64,000 nucleotides of DNA from Ryuthela nishihirai (lineage: Eukaryota; Arthropoda; Arachnida; Araneae; Heptathelidae): NCBI GenBank assembly GCA_038380435.1, contig JAWZYU010000018.1:50617751-50681750 (forward strand), given 5' to 3'. Every line of letters starts with the position of its first letter. Position 1 is the stretch's first letter. The notes below the pieces were generated by a model. That model was not told where the DNA came from. It worked only from the letters and a program-made list of their open reading frames with translations, and did not search any database. This document shows, one piece after another, positions 34,801 to 43,800 of the stretch. A program made the position numbers and the translations under genes.

Positions 34801-37800
34801 ACTAGAAGATGTTGAGTACTATAAATACTCAGGTATACATATTGATAGCAAACTATCTTGGAATAAACACACTGATTCTTTAATAAATAAACAATTTAAT
34901 AATACTACAATTATTTTATTTTAAAAGTATAATAATTTAGAAATTCTCTAAATATTTATATTGGAGTATGTCACAGCAATAGTAAGCCATTAATTATAAC
35001 TCAAAATAGAATAATTGGATGCATTTTAAGCAAAAAAAGGTATGATACTGTTAGACACTTTTATAGTGAATTGCATATATTACCTTTAAAAATTATACAA
35101 ATACAGTACCGTTATATATCTTAAAAAGCACTGGATTGAAAGTGATATTAGACATATAAATTATAATACAAAAATTGCTAAACATCTAAATCTTTTTTTT
35201 ACCTCTTCCTAAAAAAAACATTGCACAAAAATATTATATATACTCTATTTAGCACCAAAAATATTTAATTCTTTGTCGGGAAATCTTAAAGATGAAATAA
35301 AATTTCACTCTTTTACCTCTTCCTAAAATACCATTGTACTAAAACATTATATATATTTAGCACCAAAAATATCCTATACTTTCCCAGGTAATCTTAAAAA
35401 TGAAACAAACTTTCACTCTTTTAAAAGTAAATTTACATTCTGGATCTCTGAATTTATTGATATCGTAAAACGTCTTTAAAATGTTATTAATCTTGTTATA
35501 TTAGATATATAAGTGATTTTTTTGAATTTCTGTATTTCATTGTTTTGGAATTAGAATAAATTATATTTTAAAATGAATAGAAATAATATCACATCTATAG
35601 ATTCTGTATTAAATTTGTTGCCTTTTCAAATATGTTTTACCCAATTTTATAAACTCACATGCGAGTTACTTGAACTCTTGGGGATGTTTTCAATATTCCT
35701 AAAATTGAATGCATAATTTTAGAAAATATGTTATGCAAAATACTTTATATGATACAATAGGAATAAACGTCTATGTCTATGTCTATTTTATTGTGCTTTC
35801 TTTGTTTATCTGAAAATTAATAAAAATGGCGTTTCTCTTAATTTAATAATCCATGTGGTGCATGGAGGATACAATTCAAATTGTTCTATGCATAAATGCT
35901 ACATCTAGCAAGTACTTACTGTATTAATATACAGTAAGTCTTAACATTTTCGAAATTTTATTTGAAACATTTTCTTTACACTTCGAAATCTTGCAGAATT
36001 ATGGATGAAGTATTTGGTTGCACCCATAATTATACGAATCTGTGTTTCACCCCCATGATGAAGGAATTCATGGAAATGATTACAGCAGAACCAATGGAAT
36101 CTCAGAAAAAAATGTGTACTCATGGATCCGATGAAAGAGCCCGTAAGTACTACTTTTGCTCTCCATTTCACTCATCGCCACTTTTTCCTTATCAAAAAAT
36201 TCAGATTTAACAAAGTTTCAATATGTGATAGAGAAAAAAACATAGAGCATTATAATGTTAAGTCTCTTTCTTCCAAAAAAAAAAGTTAACGAAGTAGTAA
36301 TTTTTTTAAAAAAACTTCCAACCTATAGGATACACTTTTTCGCTTTCATAACACCTCCATCCCCCCTTACACACACATACACATACACATTTCTCAGTCT
36401 TCAATCCCCCAAATTTTAAGAAGTTTTACCTTTTACACATATCTGATTAACACATTTAATTTAGAACACTATTTCCTGAAAGAGTCGCAACCAGAGCCTG
36501 AGTTACTATATTCCCATCTACATCGAAATGCGTTTTTCTTGGGCTCACAAATATAATTTGGAAGCAATGAGTTTGGCTTGTTTGGGAAGATTGAAATGCA
36601 GTAGAAAAGAGAATGAAATTTGTAATTTCCAAATTGAAAGTGGAAGAAAGAAGGATGAGATGTAACAGGAACGGAAAAGGAAATGCAGTGGAAATGAGAA
36701 GGAAGTGCAGTGGAAGTGAGAAGGAAGTGCAGTGGAAATGAGAAGGAAGTGCAGTGGAAATGAGAAGGAAGTGCAGTGGAAATGAGAATGAAATGCAGTA
36801 GAGAGGAGTATGAAAAACAGTGGAAAGGAGAAGGAATTGCAGTGCAAATGATGATGAAATTCTATAGAAGGGAGAATAATTGCAGTAGAAAGGAGAAAGA
36901 AGTGCAGTGGAAAGGAGGAGGAAGCGCAATAGAAAGGATAATGAAATGCAGTGGAAAGAAAAAGGAAGTTTAGTAGGAAGGAGAAGGAAATGCAGTAGTT
37001 TGGAAGTAGGAGAGACTTAAAAAAGTGTACTCTTATAGCGTAGGCTTGTCAGACTTAGTTTTTACAATATCGGAAATCAAACGAATCATAACTTCTGAAT
37101 ATAACAATTGCTGATACTTATACTTATTAAAATGTATAATAATTAAATTCTAATAGTTGCAATAAAATAACAAAATATGAAGTTTAGTATTCATCCAATA
37201 TCAGCATAAAAATTACCATGTATGTCAATAATGGTAAAATTTAAAGTTATTAAATGCAAAATGAAATAATCATGTATATACAAGACGTCTGGTAACCATA
37301 TTATAGCGACGTTTTTATCTGGAATCCTAAAAATATTTCGGAATCGGGAAAACTAAAATTATTCTTACTGCCATAAGTCGATAACAGTGTTCTCCTTTCA
37401 TCGTATTTATTACCTACTGCGCGAAATGTCAGTGATTTCATAACTTTTTCCGCGAACACTCCATTCATAATTCTCAGCTCTTCATTCATAACATGACACT
37501 CCATTCCAAACGTAGGCGACAGCAGCAGCCTAGAACCCTAGAAATTTCGTAGAATTTCAAACGAATTAATCGTGACCCACAGTAACTTCGAACCCTATCT
37601 CTTAATCCTACACAGAATGGCATACGTGGAACCAATTCACAAAATTTGGGATCGATCTGTCAAATATCTGAAGTATCACAGGAAGTCGAAAACTACCGTT
37701 CCCAATGACGTCACCAGTTCGATCTCCCATACATTCGCAGGCACGCCCATTTGGAATACGACAATTATAAAATATGATGATTAGCACATCGCCGCCAAGC

Positions 37801-40800
37801 GTTTGGACAAATGGAAATGATATTCTTCTTCAGCAGTTTTCTTCATTGACAACTTCTTTTTTCAGCTATATGTATAAAATAGAAAGTTTGTTTCTGTGTC
37901 TGATTTTTCCGACATTTCGTTCTAGATCTACGACCACCAAACTTCGTCTACAACTTCATCTCACCAGAACGTAGTGCAATGTCAGGGAATCGATCCCTCA
38001 AAGTTGGCCGCAAAATGTTTGCCCATTAATAACTTGGCACATCGATAACGTAATACTCCATTCATTACTCTCGACTCTTCATTCAAGAGGTAGGCGACCG
38101 CAGAGCCTCCAGAGATTTCAAACGCTTGCAGTGGGTTCAATCCCGACCAACCGCAGCTAAGGACCTGATATCTAAACCCGATATAGCAAGAATTATTTGG
38201 GACCACCACACTAAATTCGGGACCAATCGGTCAAGTATCTGAGGAATTTGAAGGAGGAGTATACTTCTACTACTGGTGACGTCGCCCAGAACGTATATGA
38301 GGTGTCTGTACACCCTTCGGAATATTACTGCTATTCTGAGTCATTTTATGAAAGCCCGATCATCGCCAGGCAATTCTAATAGTAATCATGATACGAAAGA
38401 TGAGAAAGGTCAGAGCAACGAAATTTTCGATTTACTCGGTCAAGTATCTGGAGAATTACAGAGAACTGATATCTGTTGAAACTAAACTGTTTCAAAAGTA
38501 AACTTATAATGATTATCTATTTTTGAATGATCGATTACAACCTATCTTTACTTAAATAAGGGGGGAAAGTGTATTCAAAAGACACATACAATATAAACTT
38601 TATTTTCAGACTCTTTAATATCCTTAAAGCTGTGTTAATCGCATTTGTCATGGATGGCAATGTAAATCCTATTTCAAGTAACAGGCAAAATTCATTTAGC
38701 CATAAGATAGCTCACGTATTTCCCATATTTTCTGTTGTTTCCTGAAGCTCCTGCAGCATTTCTCCTCCCCCCACTTCTTAAGCTTGCCTGGGAAATAAGC
38801 ACCCTGGGATTGCATTGAGATATATCTCCACAAATCTCTCCGCCCTGCTCTCGGTTAGTAAGAGACACCAATGGGTTTGAAAAGGCAGCCATCCATCATA
38901 TGGGACGCTACGCTGTTGTCTCAGTTGTGGAAGAATCATACCTGTGCATGTTAATAAACTCGCTGGATGGCCTTGATGGGAGGCTTCCATCTGTCTCCTA
39001 ACAAATGTGAAGTGGGACCCTTTTTAATTCGAATTCCCCCAACCTTCTCTTAGCCCTCAGAGTCCTTGTGGTCTGACCGTTTAGCCCATTGTGTGCAAAA
39101 AAAGTACCACTCAGAGATAAAATAATCCAATTTGGGAAATAGACGAGTAATTAATTGCAGAATAGGTAACTGCTTGAGGGGGTATTTATTATTATTATTA
39201 TTTTAGTCAACTAGGTATTAGTATTAAAAAGAGTAACGATTGAACAAGTACATAACTGTTATTAAGTGATATGTTCCATGTTAAGTGAACACTTGGAGTA
39301 ATAATTTTATAGCTTGTTGTCCAAAGAGTTTACTATTTTTATCTGCTTCTTAAATTCAGAATAGCAGACTTAGTGCTCCAGACGTTACCAGACTGTACAA
39401 ATCCTACTCTATATAAAATAACTGTAGTGAAAAAACTTGAACAATTCAACTAATCTGTGATATATTTTAATCAGATTACAGCGACAGATATGTTAGGATA
39501 TAGTAAAATAACGCATAAAGACTGTAGAAATTGCGATCTGAAAGTTATAACATGTAAGGTTACATTTAATGTAATATAACATAGCAATGTGAGCTACATA
39601 TTATAAAACACTAATAACTGACATATTTGGCCACACAAAACTATATTAACCATAATGGCTTTACAAAGCATTTACTTTCTTTATAAATAATCAATAGGAT
39701 GATTATTCGATGAAACCTATGTATACTGATATACACTAAGATTTACCCTATGCACATACTGTATGTTAGTGTGTACCTATACTTTTTTAGTAGCAGTTTC
39801 ATTCTTATTCTTTATGTCTAAATTTTCTTTTAAATTCGAAACCAGATATTTTTTAAGTATTCCTTTGATAAATTTAAGTCAATTAAATTACATAAATTTA
39901 ATCAAGTAATAAAATATGTGAATTTAGTAAAATTAAATAATTAACTTAATTACGTTTAATTAAGTTAATGACGATAGTGAAAATGCAAAACATTTCTGAT
40001 ATCAAGTTGCACAAATAGATAAATCACAAATTTTAATGTATTAATTAAAAAAATGGTGAAATAGGCTTACAAACTTAATTTCCTTTTTTTTAAAAATAGT
40101 TCGTTAGCAGTTGGGCTGCAGTATCTCATGGTTAGCATTTCCCTTAAAAAAATTCTAAATTAATTTTCAATTGTTGAACCTATTTAATAAGTCAAAACTC
40201 AAATTTCGTTTGTTTTTAGGTTTCTTAAAGAACGCTCCTTGTCTCAAAACAGCAATGTCAGCTGACAATATGAGGTCTCATGTAGATGATATGGTCGCTA
40301 CATTGGAAATGGCAACTAAAGCCAAATTCGAAGATCGCATTTCTATTTTGTGCTGGTAAGTATTTTAGTTCAATGCTTATTTATTTTTTTTATAATATTA
40401 AATCACACATAAAACAAACTCTGTTATTATGGAATTCTCAAAAATGCAAATTTTTAACAGTTAGGGAAATAAGCGGAAAACAGTAGGTTGACAAAAATTT
40501 ATTGAAGAAAGCTATAAAAATGTTTGGAACAATCTTTTTCTGTAGAACTAAGTCTCAATAAAAATAGGGGCGGGGGGTTGCTCAGTCGGTAGCGCGCCAA
40601 GCTCGTAATCTATAGTTCCCAGGTTCGAGTCCCAGCTGGGTCAGCGTTGAGATTTATCTCCGCAAAATTCCCCGCCCTGCCCACGGTCAATAGGGGACAC
40701 CGATGGGCTTGGAAAGGCCGCCGTCCGTCGGATGGGACGTTAAGCCGTGGCCCCGTGTGCGGGAGAGCCATACCCTGTGCACGTTAAAGAACACGCTGGA

Positions 40801-43800
40801 TGGCCTTGACGGGAGGCTACCATCTGTCTCCCAACAGCTGTTCCAGTGGGTCCCCTCCCCCAACCTTCCCTGAGCCTTCGGGGTCCATGTGACCTGGCCA
40901 TTTAGCCCATGGTGTGCAAAAAAGTGCCGCTCAGAGGTAAAACAACCCAACTCAATAAAAATAAATCACCTGGACAACCAAAAGGAAAAACTGAATTTGC
41001 TTTAGCAGTAAATTTTTTGAGATGATATTCAGGAGGCTAACGATGACTTAGCGAAGTTATTAAACCCTTGAGTTGTACCTTTTGCTATAGATTAAGTAAT
41101 TGGTAATGCCACAAAGGATCCAAAGTTTAAAAGAGAGATTAAGAAAGGAGTCCACTGGACTGCTCATAGAAGAGAAATCTTTTGTCTTTTCAACGATACT
41201 TGCGAACTTTACTTTCAGACAGCCATAACAAGACTTAGTATCCCAAGGCAGAGAATTTCTAATTAAGATATATAAACACACATGATACTACTCAGAATAT
41301 TAATCAAGCCCTATTCTCAAGAACGATTTCATTACCACGATATACGCGCTCACTCCTGTGGTATATCTCCTTAACTTCTGCAAGTCTCTTCTCAATAAAA
41401 CAGAATCACGTCAGGCAGTCCATCAGTCAGCATAAACAAGAAAAGTAACGCGATTGCCTTTTACTTTCTAAATATATTGACTATTCCAACTCTTATTGAG
41501 AATCACGATTTCTTCACAGTCCAAATATCAGTATTGCGATTGGAACTTTTCTAGTTATCAGAAGCTATTCATTAGTCAGTTATAAGAGAACTTGACAGTA
41601 ATTAATTCCTTTAATTCTATACCTTCAACTCAATTTAATTCCTTCAATTCGATACCTTCAACTCAGAGACTTCATACCTTGCAATTGAGACAACATCTAG
41701 ATAATATCTGAAGTTCGGTTTCTGAAGATAACCAAACCGAAAGAATGAATTCCTGCACAAAATGCTGAGTAAAAGTGGTTAATGTCTGCTTCATCTAACC
41801 TCATCATCATTTATATAATCAAATAACTCAACACCTAATGATCTGAGTAGGTATTTGAAATTATAAACATCAGGCTTCCCATTACCTTGCTAACAAAGAG
41901 TACAAGTTTTATTTCCACAGTAAACTTTGGAGAGGACTAAATTATTAAATAGTCTACGTTTAGTCGTTAGGTTACTTCGCCAGTTTTTTCTGCACTCTTA
42001 ACAAATTCACAAAACTTCCAGTAGCACCTATTCTGTTCTAATCTTCGCTTTATGCCATACGCTGATAGTGTCAATCACAAAATCCCAGAAAATTAAATTG
42101 ACAATGTTGCTCAAAAGAACTGAATCATCGCGCATGTGACCAGTTTTCATCTTGTGAATTTCTTAGTATTTGAGTCAACAAGGAATTCATAATCAAAGTC
42201 AGATAATTTTAAAACTTTAGACTAAATAAAATCTCATTCTATACTTTCAAAAGCGTTTCACATAAAAAATTAATCGCGGTTATACATAGAAGAGGTGATA
42301 AAAATACAACCTTATCACACTTAAGTTGCAATTCTAAATGATCGCAAATTTTTCCAACTTCAGACACGAGATGAAATTTCCCAACTCTCGCAACTTATAT
42401 TTCACAAGAATGCAATCAACCATGAATTATGAACAGAATGATAAGCTTTCTTGAAATCTGCATAGCTTATAACTACAGCTTTTTGAAACTCTGAATATTT
42501 CTCAAGAATTTTCTTAATTGAAAATCTTGGGTTCTATTCCCTACTTTCTTCTTCTGTACCAACACTGTTCAACCATCAATCAAAATAATCAATCGAAGCT
42601 TTTCATAAGTGAATCTATTAAGTACAATTATTTCGAAAGCTTTATCAGGAATGGAAATCAAATTGATGACTCTGTAATTATCATGACAACCGCTCTAACC
42701 TTTCGTGATAACAGTAGAAATTATATCTCTAATGCAAGCCGTATTCAAAACATTATATCGAGGAAAATATTCAGCATAGTCCTCCATGTGTTACCCTCCG
42801 TCTCGCAGCATTTCAGCAATAATTTTATCTACTTCTGCGAATTGCACAGATTCAGTTTTGAGGTTCTCAAAACAGCTTCGTAGTACAGATATAGGGCCAA
42901 TGTCAGCGTCAAAAATGTATTATGAAATATCAAAGCTTGGACAGTTAGAACTCGTATTTGAAAACATCGAGCTACGAGTATGGACAGTAGAAACTCATGT
43001 TTGAAAATATCGAGTTACGAACACGGAGAGTGGGAGCTCGCATTCGGAAACATCGAGTTAACGAGCCTTGCATGCAATCAGCTGGTCAACCCCGTCCCAC
43101 TGATACAAGACATCAAATTAAACTAGACGGTTAGGTGCTTAAAGTTCGAGATATGAACGTTTTTTAATTACTATATTCTCTCTTAAACACACCAAAGTCT
43201 TTCAGATTGTCATTAAACCAAGCAGAATGAAGCTAACAGGCCCGGATCTAGAAAAACAAGAAGAACGTATATCGCCTCTGGCGCATATGTGAATCTCATT
43301 TTCAAAGAGAAAAAAGTTTTTCCTTTACCTACTGTTTCATTTCTTAAAAGTTTTAATTTCAGCTAGCGGATGATAGGTAAAATGCAAATGGTATTTTTTA
43401 ATAATTATACAACATAAAGGTATTCTTCGTTTAATTCTTAAATGTAAAAAGTTGCATTTCTCACACGTCTCTAAGAAAACTGAGTAGATTATTGCTGTCA
43501 GTGAAATATCTCTTAAAAACTACCACTACTTTTTCAAATTTTTATTTTAAACATGTTATTTGTAAAACTAATTGCTATGTTGTTTCATCATCTCAGTGGT
43601 TTGAACAGATATAATTAAAATTACTAAGTATTTGAAAAATGCGAATTATAATATTTTATTAGTACCAATTAAACTGAAAAAGAGTTTTGTAATTGTCACT
43701 TTCATTGTTCCCAATGGGGACTTCATGAAGTTCACATTCCACCACCAAAATTTCATATTTCTATCATTAATACATCGTTGCAATATTCATTTGAAATTTT

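Noticed and set aside
36456..36929. 157-codon minus-strand ORF as a novel Phe/Ser-rich protein
   Set aside because: It is explained by the 22-bp minisatellite; a period not divisible by 3 with a stop-free unit keeps frames open.
40687..40950. Minus-strand open frames (MGCFTSERHFFAHHGLNGQ...) repeated at 2.4, 26.6, 40.7 and 44.7 kb as a conserved small protein
   Set aside because: They are the SINE body read backwards. They recur only because the SINE recurs, and diverged SINE copies break them freely.
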